Assembly (NCBI GenBank): GCA_963565915.1
Contig: OY751496.1
Span: 3,100,001 to 3,164,000, forward strand
Origin: Entoloma clypeatum
Taxonomy: Eukaryota; Basidiomycota; Agaricomycetes; Agaricales; Entolomataceae
Length of the DNA stretch: 64,000 nt
Direction: 5' to 3'
Of the stretch, positions 52,416 to 62,513 are shown piece by piece. Positions within the stretch are counted from its first letter, which is position 1. Each line of letters opens with the position of its first letter. Both the position numbers and the translations under genes were made by a program. The notes beneath the pieces were generated by a model. It searched no databases. It was not told where the DNA came from and saw only the letters and a program-made list of their open reading frames with translations.

Positions 52416-53785
52416 CTACTCATACTGCTCCTTCAATTCGGAGAGGAGAAGGTTGTGTCGCTGCTTAAGGTATTGTGCATACTTTAAGTTGTAATCAAGA
52501 GAAGAAATTGTAGTGAGAAATTGGGATCGGACGAGGGTCTCGGTGTCACGAAGGGACTTCTCGGTGTGTGTCAAGGGCATCTCCAGGATCGACCCAGTCT
52601 CCGAGAGGATCTTGTTTGCAAGAGGATTGTCCATCGCGAAGCGAGTGGCTGCGGGGTGACATATTAGCTTGGATAAGGAAGGCGGATACATTTAGTATGG
52701 TACCTTCTTTGTGGAAATTGCCTCGCTGCTCCACTTGTGCTGGTCCCTGTCCTTGAACGGGGCTTCTTTGGTCTCCAGCCGCGGTTTCTTGTTGGATTTG
52801 GGACCCGGGGCCGATTTGCCCTTCGACCCAGATCCTTTCTGTGATATGGGGAAAATTAGCGGAGATTGTCGGGGGCAGTATGTCGACGTACCGTGCCGGA
52901 CGATGATTTCTCCGTCGGGGGAGCTGTAACGGACTTCTTGGCAGACCCATCGTCCGCAGTAATGGGATGGAGGGTCTCGGGGTCGACGTCCATCTCCTTG
53001 CACAGTAGCGAGAAGCGGCTTCAATACCATTGGAAGTTGGAAGGTAGTATACAAATAATGACAGACCTCATGATCAGATTCATCATCTCGCGATCGCTTA
53101 CGAGGTTCGGCGGGGCGCTCGGCGTTTCCATCGCTGTCGTCGCTGTCCCCGACTGGGTTAGTTCGGGTTCCGCGGCGGCGGACGGGCTGTTTGCATCCGG
53201 GATATTAGAGACGTCGAGATTGAGATCGGCGTCGGGATCAGTTACCTTGACCTGGTCGAGCCATTCAATTAGTGCGGGGGACGGACTCCAGCTCTCGCGT
53301 CGACTCACTTCGGGTTTCTCGCTGTTGGCCGGAGGATCACTTGCAGGTGGAGGCGCGGTCTCCTCGGTGGCTGTAGGTCCTTGACGCAGGTATCGTATGT
53401 ACGCGACCATGTCCTTGAGGGTAAAGAACATGGGCGGGAGTCTCCAAGACTTGTTCTTGTCATGGAACGCCTGTAGGCCGTTCCTAGCTACGAAAACATG
53501 GTCCGCGAGTTGTGCGTCCTTGAGGTACTCATTGGAAATATGTGCATGACGGAGATTTAGAGGCTGACGGAATAGTTGGAATGGTCAAACAAGGTTCGGT
53601 GCGCTGTCGCGACGTACTTTGAGGTTGTCATACGCGTACCGACAGATGAGGTATGCTTCGGAGCAGGTTGGCAGTTTCTTGGGGGGTGCCTGAGGATCGT
53701 CCGGGAATGAACCGATGAGCGAGGCTAAGACCTTTTTCACGGCCTGGGTTTCGTCTTCGTTAGACATCTCTTTTAGAGGCGGCAT
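52416..53785 (-). CDS. Element C antisense gene A, about 392 residues
   Basis: Minus-strand exons 53785-53618, 53563-53067, 53018-52892, 52838-52704 and a last exon ending at TAG 52416. The first three introns are normal GT-AG (about 48-54 bp) and keep frame. The last border keeps frame only with a very short 36-bp intron (exon from 52667); the more natural 55-bp acceptor would shift it. Peptide: M-P-P-L-K-E-M-S-N-E-D-E, then a folded-looking part (E-A-Y-L-I-C-R-Y-A-Y-D-N-L; H-V-F-V-A-R-N-G-L-Q-A-F; M-V-A-Y-I-R-Y-L-R-Q-G), an acidic Pro/Ser/Thr-rich region, a Lys-rich patch and a C-terminal helical part (Y-N-L-K-Y-A-Q-Y-L-K-Q-R). No known family. It lies downstream of pol and tail-to-tail with it. 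Confidence 0.6.
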
Positions 53786-54459
53786 GTGACCCGAGGGCAA
53801 GTTTGTCTAGCGGTGTTGATTTGTGCTAGGGTGAGGGTAGAGTTGACTCTTCGAGTGGTCGCGGGCTTTTATAGCTTCCCTGGCGACTTAGTAACAAAAG
53901 TTTTTTTTGAGGCCGTGCTATACCGGATGGTAGTGGCACCCGGGATTGCGTGGTTAGGCACGGCGGTTCCCTCTACGAGGGGATAGTCAGTCCTTGTGAT
54001 AGTCGACAGGGGTACCTTCGTGATGCTAGTTTTGCCTTCACGGAATAGAGCGATGTCCAACTCGGAGAGTTGTATTCTTTAGTGTGGGGGAGTGGGGGGT
54101 CGCGAGCCTGTTCCAGTACAATTGCAAACCTCAAATCGCCATAAATGAAACAGAACATGAAAGAGCGGAATCTCGGAAGGAGATATCAGAAAGACATAAT
54201 CACCATCAAATAGATATACCAAACCCCTGAGTGCCAAACAGCATAACGATCAAAGTAAAACGAGACTTCGTCCAACGTCTTCGCGATAGACTTAGAAATA
54301 CTGTAGTTCTGAACAGGAGGCCCTTAATGGACTTAATCAAAGAACGAAGAAAAGCAATATATTTGGGCGTAAGCCCCCAGCGAGTGTATACAGAGAAAAT
54401 ATAAGGGCGTATAGCCCGCGACATGTGCAAATATAAAAAAGAAAGAAGGCCCGCAGTAC
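53786..54459. other. Element C, spacer between antisense genes A and B
   Basis: No coding frame trusted. Should contain the promoter of gene A (right of 53785) and the 3' end of gene B. Several TCGCGA sites (about 54103, 54281). Confidence 0.4.
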
Positions 54460-56102
54460 CTAGGCGACATCGCGAGACGACCCCTGAACGAACAGATCCT
54501 TCGCGACTTCATCGGCCTCTTCCTCCACAGGGGAGTCCTCGTCAGAAGCCGAGTCTGATTCATGGACAGGCGAAACCTTCTTGACAAAGATGGGATTCTC
54601 GTGGGAGGACTGTTGACCAGTGGGAGGGTCGAATCGAGCGAGGCCAAAGACTTCGAAGAGCTCCTGGCGAGCCCCCTCATCAGCTACCAGGCCCTGAGGA
54701 AAGTCGCCCTCGCGACGATACAGCTGAGCCAGCTGGTGAAGGAAGTGGGTAATGGACCGCTCGCGACGAGCGGCGATGGCCGACAAGGCTTCCGAGAGGT
54801 GGAAGTGGAGAGCAGTCGAGGCCTGGATGTCGACAAGAGTCTCGCGGATGGCTGGAAATAAATTGTCAGTGGCTAGAAAGAGGGCAGATGGTAGAACACA
54901 CCAGCCGTGCTCGATTGACCGAAGGCGTGGGCCATGGTCGCGAGGAGTTCCGCACGTTCACCACTCACCTCAAAAGAGCACCCTACCCGGCTACCGCTCT
55001 GGCAGTTGGAGCACTTCTTGCCCCAACCTTGGAAACGGCAGCGAGCCGCACTTGGTCCACCAGCGCAAATGAGGCAGGGAAGGCTGGGCTAAGAAAAGTC
55101 ATATTTAACTATAGAATGAGTCAGGAAGAAAGAAAATGTACCACAACGGGCAACGCAACACGGAGTTGTCGCAACTCATCTGCCTTGAGGGCAGTACCTT
55201 CTTTCGCGTTGACCTGCAGTTCTTTCGCGACCGTGGCGGGTTTCGGTTCGGGTTGAGGAGGGGGCCTCGCGGGCGCTTTCTGAGTGGCCGCGGGCGCTGT
55301 TACGACACGGGGCTTTTTAGCGACGGGTTGAGGTCTGGCGGGGGTGTGCACATCAACCACCTCGACGACGTCGTCCTCGCTGTCTGCTTGCAAAGCTTGA
55401 CGACCGATATCGGAGCGACGTTTCTGGAAGGAAATTTAGTAAGAAGTAAAAGAAATGATCAGGAAGTTCACCTTGAGAGCTCCCTGACTGGGAGGCGAAT
55501 GGGGAGCCACACGCTTACCGCTAGCACGGGTCACAGGCTTAGATCGTGCAGCGCGAGAGGTCGACTTGTTCTTGTCCTCGATGTTGGGTGAAGTTGGACT
55601 GGCAGTCATGTACTCCACGCCTTTTGCGATGAGCTTTGCGGGTCGTTTCCCGCTAGAGATGGACGGTTCGGGGACGGGGACGGCCTCGTCCTCTTCCAGT
55701 AGGCGATCCTGCATAAATGTAATGTGGAAATTAGCAAAACAAATAAGCAAACGACTCACCTCGGGGAGGTCTTGGAGGGTTTGCCCATGAAGGTCGGGCC
55801 ACCATTTCCACCAGCGGCGGTCCATTGTGTAGCCGGAGCGGTATAAGTTGTACGCGATGGTGTTTAAGAGCCGCTTGGCGTAGTCATCCACACAACCTGC
55901 AGCCGCGACCTGAAAGAAGAAATGTTTGAGTAGGAAATGGGGTCTCGCGAGCATCACTTACCAGTGTATCGTGAAGTTCTGATAAGATTTCCCGAATCCG
56001 TGCTTCTCCGGACTTGCGGAGTCGGTTGAGATCGGTGAGGATATTGAGTTCGACCTCGAATTTAGAGAGGCGAGTGTAGAGCTCGTTCGGAGACGTGGTC
56101 AT
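54460..56102 (-). CDS. Element C antisense gene B, Zn2Cys6-like cluster protein, 462 residues
   Basis: Six minus-strand exons join without a break: 56102-55962, 55909-55760, 55708-55472, 55423-55142, 55088-54902 and 54851-54460; all introns GT-AG, 49-53 bp. Start ATG at 56102 (M-T-T-S-P-N-E-L), stop TAG at 54460-54462. Domains: helical N-terminus (about 1-47); W-rich part R-R-W-W-K-W-W (near 80); disordered basic, Pro-rich part with K-K-P-R (about 100-265); a Cys cluster at residues 275-307 with spacing C-x2-C-x8-C-x8-C-x2-C-x7-C; helical region; acidic C-terminus (S-D-E-D-S-P-V-E-E-E). The cluster resembles fungal Zn2Cys6 domains (C-x2-C-x6-C-x5-12-C-x2-C-x6-8-C) but has two extra residues in the first gap. 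A nuclear DNA-binding regulator is inferred, not shown. Confidence 0.75.
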
Positions 56103-56461
56103 GTTGAACGAGAGGAAAAGTGAGAACTGGGGAATGAGGCAGACTGCCCCAGCCTTTATGGGAATTGGAAGTCTCGCGAGGCTACTGCGGAGGAAGTTAT
56201 CTGTCAAAATCCATCAGTGTGGAGTTAGGTCGCGAGAACGGCAAACCTTTGATGTTACTTGGTATAGGCGAACATGAGGCCAGTGGGGGCCGAGTGCGGA
56301 CTTTGTGTGTCCACAGTGCGGCATGTCAAATGGGGCCGTCTCGCGAGAACACGTTTTGAGGTGGAACTCGAATATATGGAAAGCGGTGCTAGAGTGGACT
56401 GGTCATATCACTGTTGTTAGATAGGATTGACTGGGACAGTCAGGATTTAGTGTGGGGGAGA
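56103..56461. other. Element C, region upstream of antisense gene B and polypurine tract
   Basis: Promoter region of gene B on minus; holds three TCGCGA sites within about 170 bp (56174, 56230, 56341). Ends with GTGGGGGAGA, the polypurine tract before the 3' LTR. Confidence 0.55.
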
Positions 56462-57742
56462 TGATAAGGCTGCGATGCGTCTAGGCCTAAAATCTGCGCG
56501 TTTTGCACCCTTTCACACTATCTCTAAGGGATATAGAGAGTCCTAGATGAGCTCCGATTCTGAGGACTTAGTGGCGACGTTAGAGAGAGAGACCAGCGAC
56601 CCTGGCAATGTAGGACATAGCGCTGGTCACCACTATGGGCTTAGCTATGATACTCGAGAGCTATGGGATCGTCTCGCGAGATAGAAAAGACTATTGAGTG
56701 CCTCTCGCGACGAAGCGTGAAACAAGGAGATGGGTTATATTGGAGTTATCGATGACACTAGCACTGTCTACCATACATCGGGGCTTGACCGGAGACATTC
56801 TCACGAGAGGTTTGGTCAATGTGCGCTGTGCTCCACATCCAAATCGTCCATATCAGGAATATCGAAATGACATCAGATGATACAGACCGAGATCGGGTTT
56901 GATACGTTGCGATCAACGTGACCTTATGGTGAACTTTGATAGGGACCGAATCTGATGGGTGGCTTATCAAGGCGACCCTTAATTGATGCAGCTGATACCT
57001 CACGGTAACTAATCGGCATCGTCCTGGGTACATCGCAAAACCAAGATATTGAAATAGTGGCCTCTCCAGTGTGGCAGAGGTTTGGATATGGAAAAGGGGC
57101 GTACCTGTGGCGTTGTCTACCACATGGGCGCATCGAAACGACTCTAGCGAAGGTCACTTGACTGGATACCATTTATCGATACCACATGCAACCTTTTTCT
57201 ATATTTATTGCTGCTCATGTATAAAATCTCGTAGTTTCGTGGTAGATAGGTTAGGTTAGATTGTGCCCCAGAATTGATAGCATTTGTCTTGTGCATCTGT
57301 CGTCGTTCGCGAGTATCATTGAAGCCTCGAGATCGTTTGGTTTGCATCGGAAGTCAGTCGCAATTGTGTTTTGTGTGTTCGAGAACTTGTCAATCGTCAA
57401 ATTGTGTTATCTATCAGTCGTATTGGTCATTGTTGTGTTCGTATTTGGTCGAGATCGTGTTCGCGAAGTCTTGTTGGTCCGGAAGTCACAAACCTCGGTT
57501 CATTATCTATTGAGAACTATCTCTAAGTCTTGTTCAAGACCTATCGAGCCATCGCTAAACGAGTTATTCAATTGTTGTTTGAAAGAGTCGCATCCTGAGT
57601 GATCCCACTCATCACCCCGAACTATATCGATTGAGAAGTACACATCACGAGACTTGTTCGGTCTTCGTTGTTGTGTTTGGTGTTTGTGTGTGTGATAGAG
57701 ATATCGCTCGCGCTCATCCCCAGACTCACTTCCTTCGTTTCA
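56462..57742 (+). repeat. Element C 3' LTR
   Basis: 1281 bp, near-identical to the 5' copy. Followed by CCGA and the resumed copia-2 gag. Confidence 0.93.
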
Positions 57743-58007
57743 CCGACCAGACAGTTTGAAAGAGGCTGTGGCTTTGAAATCGCCAAATATGGTGGCGGGG
57801 GAGACCTTTGAGTATGTGTCTTTCAATGATGTCCAGGCTTCTTTTGAGGACTTGGCGTCCTTGATGTGCCTCCTGATCGCCTCGGAGACTTTGAGGCAGA
57901 TGGAACCCAGAGCCATGTCGTCGTCCCTGATCCAAATCTTCCTTTCCTTGTGGAAGGCGGGTTGGTCGACGGTAGTGGTGACCACTGGAGGTTGGGTTGC
58001 AGATGTA
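57743..58007 (-). pseudogene. Copia-2 gag, N-terminal part
   Basis: About 88 codons with the UBN2-type gag pattern: D-D-D-M-A-L-G-S-I-C-L-K-V-S, S-K-E-A-W-T-S-L-K-D-T-Y, F-K-L-S-G-R. Joins directly to 43696 across element C. Cut at its 5' side by the Tc1 element at TA (58006-58007). This segment is absent from copia-1. Confidence 0.8.
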
Positions 58008-59404
58008 CAGTGCCTCACAAAACTGATTCAATGTTTGCTACTTTGTGAATACCTTCAAAATAACTTTGCAAATAATGCCAATCAAAAGAAGGTATTGGTA
58101 CCTGGTTAAAAGCCCTGCTTCAGGACTCTCGGAATCTGCAATAATTCCCACAAAGAATGATCAATATATGATCAAATTACTCCAGGGACTCATTGAATCA
58201 GTTTTGTGAGTATGTACAATAAATACAGTATTTTATACTTTAGTACTTGGTATTACCCCCCTTAGCTTTGATTACTGCCTCTACCCTTCTTGGCATACTT
58301 TCTATCAGGTTTTGACACACTTCTGGCTCTATATTATTCCACACCTCTGCTGCTCTGTTCCCAAATCTCCCAGACTCTCTTGGGTGGTGTTGGATATTCA
58401 TTCAACTTCCTTTTAATATGAACCGAGAGGTGTTCAATAGGATTGAGATCTGGGGACTGTGCAGGCCAATCCAGCAGAGCAATATTCTTGCTGTCCATCC
58501 ATTTTTTGGCCTTCTTGGAGGTGTGCTTGGGGTCATTGTCCTGCTGAAAAATGATCTCCTCTTCAGAGATTCCACTCTCCTCCATGCTGGGCAGCAAATT
58601 GTCCTCCAAAATGGACACATACTGATCAGCATCCATCCTCCCCTCAACCTCTGCAAGTCTCCCCACACCTTCCCAACCCATACAACCCCAAACCATAATA
58701 TTTCCTCCCCCAAACTTGACTGTGCCCTGAACCTCTCTTTCAATAAGCCCCTCACCCTTCTTTTTCCAGACCCATTCCTTGCCATCTGACCCAAACCTGT
58801 TGATTTTGGTCTCATCTGACCAAATGACCCTCTTCCAGTCCTCCACTGTCCATTCCCTGTGCTTCATAGCAAATGCCAACCACCTCTTCCGATGTATGGC
58901 CTTTAAGAAAGGTCTTTTCTTCTTTGTTACAGCCTTGAATTCATGTTTTCTGAGAACCCTTCTCACAGTTTCTGGGGAGACAGGATTGGAGATGACAGTG
59001 TTGATGTGTTTGGTAGCCTGCACAGCATTGGAGGCTCTCCCTGAGGTGATTTGTGAAAGTATGTTTTGTATGTTGGTGGGAGAAAGCTTGGATGGACGAC
59101 CACCAGAAGAGAGATTGTGATGAGGAAGAAGATTCTGAAGCACTCTGGAGACAGTTGGTTGGCTGACACCCAGGTTAGAGGCAATATGACGAGTGGAGTG
59201 ACCATTGGAGACCAGAGAAAGAATGTTTTCCTTGTGGGAAGAGGAGATAGGGCACATGATTAATTATGGAGGCTGTTGAGGTTGGATTCTTCTTATACAA
59301 CTTTCCTTGACAACCCATCAGGGTTCTATTCAAGTTCCATCAGTAAGTCATGACAACTGGTTACCATACAACCAGTGAAGCATTTGATTCTGATAATTGC
59401 CATA
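58008..59404 (-). mobile_element. Tc1/mariner-type DNA transposon, right end missing
   Basis: Left end CAGTGCCTCACAAAACTG follows TA in copia-2 gag. An 18-base stretch of this end (58016-58033) recurs inverted and perfect at 58190-58207, so the left non-coding part can fold into a hairpin. Transposase lies on minus. The matching right terminal repeat is not found before gypsy-A2 starts at 59405, so that element probably inserted into this one. Confidence 0.75.
58240..59257 (-). pseudogene. Tc1/mariner transposase, C-terminal frameshift
   Basis: ATG at 59257. N-terminal paired helix-turn-helix (H-I-A-S-N-L-G-V-S-Q-P-T-V-S-R-V; G-R-P-S-K-L). DDE core: V-I-W-S-D-E-T-K-I-N, I-F-Q-Q-D-N-D-P-K-H-T, and D-L-N-P-I-E-H-L with the 34-residue spacing of DD34E Tc1 elements. 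The main frame ends at 58334. The usual tail (W-N-N-I-E-P-E-V, then K-G-G-N-T-K-Y) is present in another frame and ends at TAA 58240-58242, so one indel near 58355 broke the gene. Otherwise open: recently dead. Confidence 0.88.
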
Positions 59405-59792
59405 TGTTACGGACTTACCGGTTTGTATGTTACGCACTTTTCCCTTGCATTGTACCTTCATTATTTCTTTGACTCATCGGACCGCTTATTCATTTACCTT
59501 TACTCTACCATTCTCCTTTAGTATACTTTGCTCCCACGCTGACTCGCACTCCGCAGTAGGGATTACTCAGTCCGCAGTTGTCTGACTCACTTTGCACTGC
59601 CTTTCCGCAGTTACTGACTCATCCGCACTGCCTTCCGCAGCTACTGACTCACTCGCTACCGCTCGTAGCCAGTACTATATAAACCCCATGTACCATAGCT
59701 ACATTCCTTAGATTTAGCAATCACTTTGCTCTTCGCCTTTCCACTTCCTGCATACTCTGCCCGAACCTTGGAACGGTTTGTTAAGCATAACA
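59405..59792 (+). repeat. Gypsy-A2 5' LTR
   Basis: TGTTACGGACTTACC...AAGCATAACA, 388 bp. TATATAAA at 59676-59683, presumed transcript start AGATTTAGCAA at 59710-59720. Contains GACTCA motifs repeated with CCGCAGT units. Confidence 0.85.
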
Positions 59793-59794
59793 AG

Positions 59795-59805
59795 TTGCTA
59801 AATCT
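59795..59805 (+). other. Gypsy-A2 primer-binding site, self-primed type
   Basis: TTGCTAAATCT two bases after the LTR, exact complement of 59710-59720 in the LTR; same arrangement as gypsy-A1. Confidence 0.75.
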
Positions 59806-61459
59806 CGTTAGGTTCACCCAGAGCGAAGAGAGCAACTACCAGACAAGTCAAGACGTCGCGCTTCTTTGAAGACTTCACCAGTAACCCATTCAGCACGCCA
59901 GAAGCCCGACAGGAGGAGCTAAGTCCTCGAGACAGTATCGATTTTACACTCATCCAGCAGTACATCGAATCGGAGATCCGTCGCATCCTACAGCAGGTGC
60001 TTGATGAAGAACTAGACAACAACGAGCATCGCCCCCACGGCGAGATAGCAGAGAGCATCCATCTTGCTCGGCAACACCAGATCGCGCATTACAATGCCCA
60101 ACAGAACGAACTCGAAAGCTTTCGTGTTCAAGAAGGACCTCAGACAGGTCGGATCACAGAGATCAGAGAGTTTATCGGTGTCCAGACAACCATTATCAGA
60201 AGATTGATTAGGACGCTCACATCGAGACGTCCCAGAGCCACATCATCACGTCTTACTCGAAGCAGCAGATCTACGCCCACTTCACCATTGAAGAACAACA
60301 AACCGAGTACAACCGCTGGGCACGAAACGAGAGACTTGACCCCTTCTCGAGACCAACAGACGCGCAGGAACAGAGATTCCTTAGAGATTTACAGAGGAAA
60401 TACTCTGAACGTTTTGCCACCAATTCCGCCGACGAGTCCCCTGACGAATTTACTTTTGACTCCGCGCAGTCAGATATCGAACAGACGCCTAGAACAGGGA
60501 CTCATTTTCAATCCTTACCTGTATCCCAAACCCCATCTTCATCCCAACAACCCGACTCCTCTTCTCCTCCGCAGACTCTAAACATGGCAGAAGCTCCGGC
60601 TGTACAAACAATGGATACATCCAAGATCATCAAGGATCCTGGGATGTTCAAGGACAGATACACCTTTGACGAATGGTGGAAAGCCACCAAACTATACATC
60701 AGGTTCCAAAAGAGCCTCACAGACGATCAGAAGATTCTCGCGGTACTATCCCGCATGATGGAAGGGTCCGGCAGACACTGAGCCAGTAACAAGTTAGACG
60801 CTCTTGCTGTTGACAACGAGAACATCACCTGGCTAGGTTTTTCCGATGATATCACCACACGATTCTCCATCGCCAACAAGTCGGTCGCTGCCAAAGCGAG
60901 ACTCAAAGTCCTGAAACAAGAGAAACGCACTGTTGATGAATTCTTGGATGAATTTGAAGAACTCTTGAAACTGTCAAACCTTGGCGAAGAAACTGGGAAA
61001 TACATCCTAGAGAAGAATGTCAACCGCAGAATCTCTGAACAAGTGGCCAGCGATGGCAAGACGTACACCGATTACACAAAGGAGATTTGAAACAAGGGAC
61101 GACAGATGGAAGGACACGCACTGGTCATCCGAGGTGGCGGCGACATGCGCACCGGATTGGGTACCACTTATGGTGGTCAGGGCAAAGCCATGGAGATCGA
61201 CAAAGCAGGAGTAGCCCGTTGCTACAACTGTCAGCGCTTCGGTCATCTGGCTAAAGACTGTAGCGCTCCAAAGAAGAAAGATGGTCGCAAGTGTTTCAAC
61301 TGTGACCAAGAAGGCCATATCGCGCGCAACTGCCGCAAGCCGAAGAAGAACTCCGGAAGGGTTAGGAAGGTGTCCGAGGAAGATGCCGAGAATGATGAAA
61401 CCACAATCTTAGAAGCCGACGAGAAGGATTTCCCGAAGGGTCCGATTAAACGACGCTAA
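59806..61459 (+). pseudogene. Gypsy-A2 gag
   Basis: Same leader-proximal frame as A1 (59806-60220), then the gag frame with M-A-E-A-P-A-V-Q at 60584, capsid region, and knuckles C-Y-N-C-Q-R-F-G-H and C-F-N-C-D-Q-E-G-H-I-A-R-N-C. Stops: TGA where A1 has Trp (after G-S-G-R-H, 60779-60781) and TGA at about 61087 where A1 has Arg (E-I-R-N-K-G). Confidence 0.8.
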
Positions 61460-61499
61460 GTCGCGACCCTTATCTATTAAACGGACTTGCTTGCCTTGT

Positions 61500-62513
61500 A
61501 TGACTGCAGACAATAGAACCTATGTCATCCCTGCCAAGCGAGCCGCTGCGTCAACTAAGATTGTGAAGGGAGATAAACCTCCAAAAAGACGAGAAATCAG
61601 GCTGTTAGCGCAGCTCAAAACATGACGAGGACCAAAGGTTATCCGACCTGAGGTTGACAGCGGATGTGAACGCACATGCATTCATCCCAGAATAGTACGC
61701 GAACAGAACCTCCCCACGCGAGGAATACCACCCATAGCAATTCTAAATGCGGATGGATCACCAAATCGACAACAGAAAGCGAGCCAACTTGCCGAAGTCA
61801 AACTGGATTTGGGAGCACATCAGGAAACCATGGAAGCAATGGTACTGGACATTGGGAGGACGGACATGCTCTTGGGACATGACTGGTTGGTACACCACAA
61901 CCCCACAATCAATTGGACAACCGGCGTGGTAACATTTAACCGGTGCCCAACAACATGTCGAACCAAACACTCGGATTTTAGGATTAACCTTAATGGTCGC
62001 AAACACCAGGTTCGCATGGTTGAGGTGCGCGACAAAGATGCACCCAAAAAGTCGGATCAGAAATGGAAGCCTGGAGACCCTATTTTGGAAGCCGTCACTC
62101 CCACACCACCTCCCACAACCAAACGACCCTCATATGTTGAACGATTTGCTCATCTTTTCGAGAAAGAGAACTTTGACAAGATCCCAAAGGAGAGGGAATG
62201 GGACCATGGTATCGAACTTACACCGGACGCACCAAAGGAACTAGGGGGAAATACATATCCTATGACACAAAAGGAACAAGAAGAATTGGACGCATTCATT
62301 GATGAGGGTCTAGCAACGGGAAAGATCCGCCCGTCCAAATCCCCTTATGCCTCCCCTTGCTTCTTCATCAACAACATTGTGGTTATCGGTAAAACCAAGG
62401 AAGAACTTGCACGAAACACTGAAGAAATCCTACAGATCCTATCGGACAATGATTTGTTCCTAAAGGAGAAGAAGTGTTTATGGGAAGTAACGAAATGTCC
62501 TATATTGGGATAT
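61500..62513 (+). pseudogene. Gypsy-A2 pol, reverse transcriptase core deleted
   Basis: Begins M-T-A-D-N-R-T-Y-V-I-P. TGA near 61624 where A1 has Arg. Protease E-V-D-S-G-C-E present. After S-P-Y-A-S-P-C-F-F-I-N the sequence jumps in frame to I-V-V-I-G-K-T-K, removing about 120 residues including the Y-M-D-D catalytic motif. Ends at I-L-G-Y where the B2 LTR starts. Confidence 0.85.

Larger units (their letters stand above)
43697..57742 (+). mobile_element. Element C: 14.0-kb gypsy retrotransposon with antisense genes
   Basis: Two 1281-bp LTRs (43697-44977, 56462-57742) in which I noticed two differences. It interrupts copia-2 gag with a 4-bp duplication CCGA (43693-43696 and 57743-57746). Ends are TGA...TCA. 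A tRNA-type primer site follows the 5' LTR and a G-rich polypurine tract GTGGGGGAGA precedes the 3' LTR. Gag-pol (protease, RT, RNase H, integrase order, hence Ty3/gypsy) fills 45461-52217 on plus. The following 4.2 kb carries two spliced genes on minus. Length, long LTRs and added antisense genes recall plant giant gypsy elements such as Ogre, but the sequence family is fungal. TCGCGA is scattered throughout. Confidence 0.9.
39036..58007 (-). mobile_element. Copia-2 LTR retrotransposon, inverted, split by element C
   Basis: Own sequence: 39036-43696 and 57743-58007. Sense is minus; the 3' LTR is at 39036-39345. The 5' part ends in gag where a Tc1 element begins at 58008, so the 5' LTR is not in the window. 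Coding sequence is nearly identical to copia-1, including its disabling stops and frameshift. The two copies face each other. Confidence 0.88.
59405..62513 (+). mobile_element. Gypsy-A2, deleted and damaged copy of family A
   Basis: 5' LTR 59405-59792, self-priming site, gag with stops, partial pol. Pol lacks most of RT and is cut at 62513 by the B2 LTR. The 3' LTR is not in the window. Orientation plus, opposite to gypsy-A1. Confidence 0.85.

Noticed and set aside
43697..57742. Reading genes A and B as host genes trapped between two unrelated LTRs
   Set aside because: The LTR pair is near-identical, has one target duplication CCGA around the whole 14 kb, a primer site and a polypurine tract at the proper ends, so the genes are inside one element.
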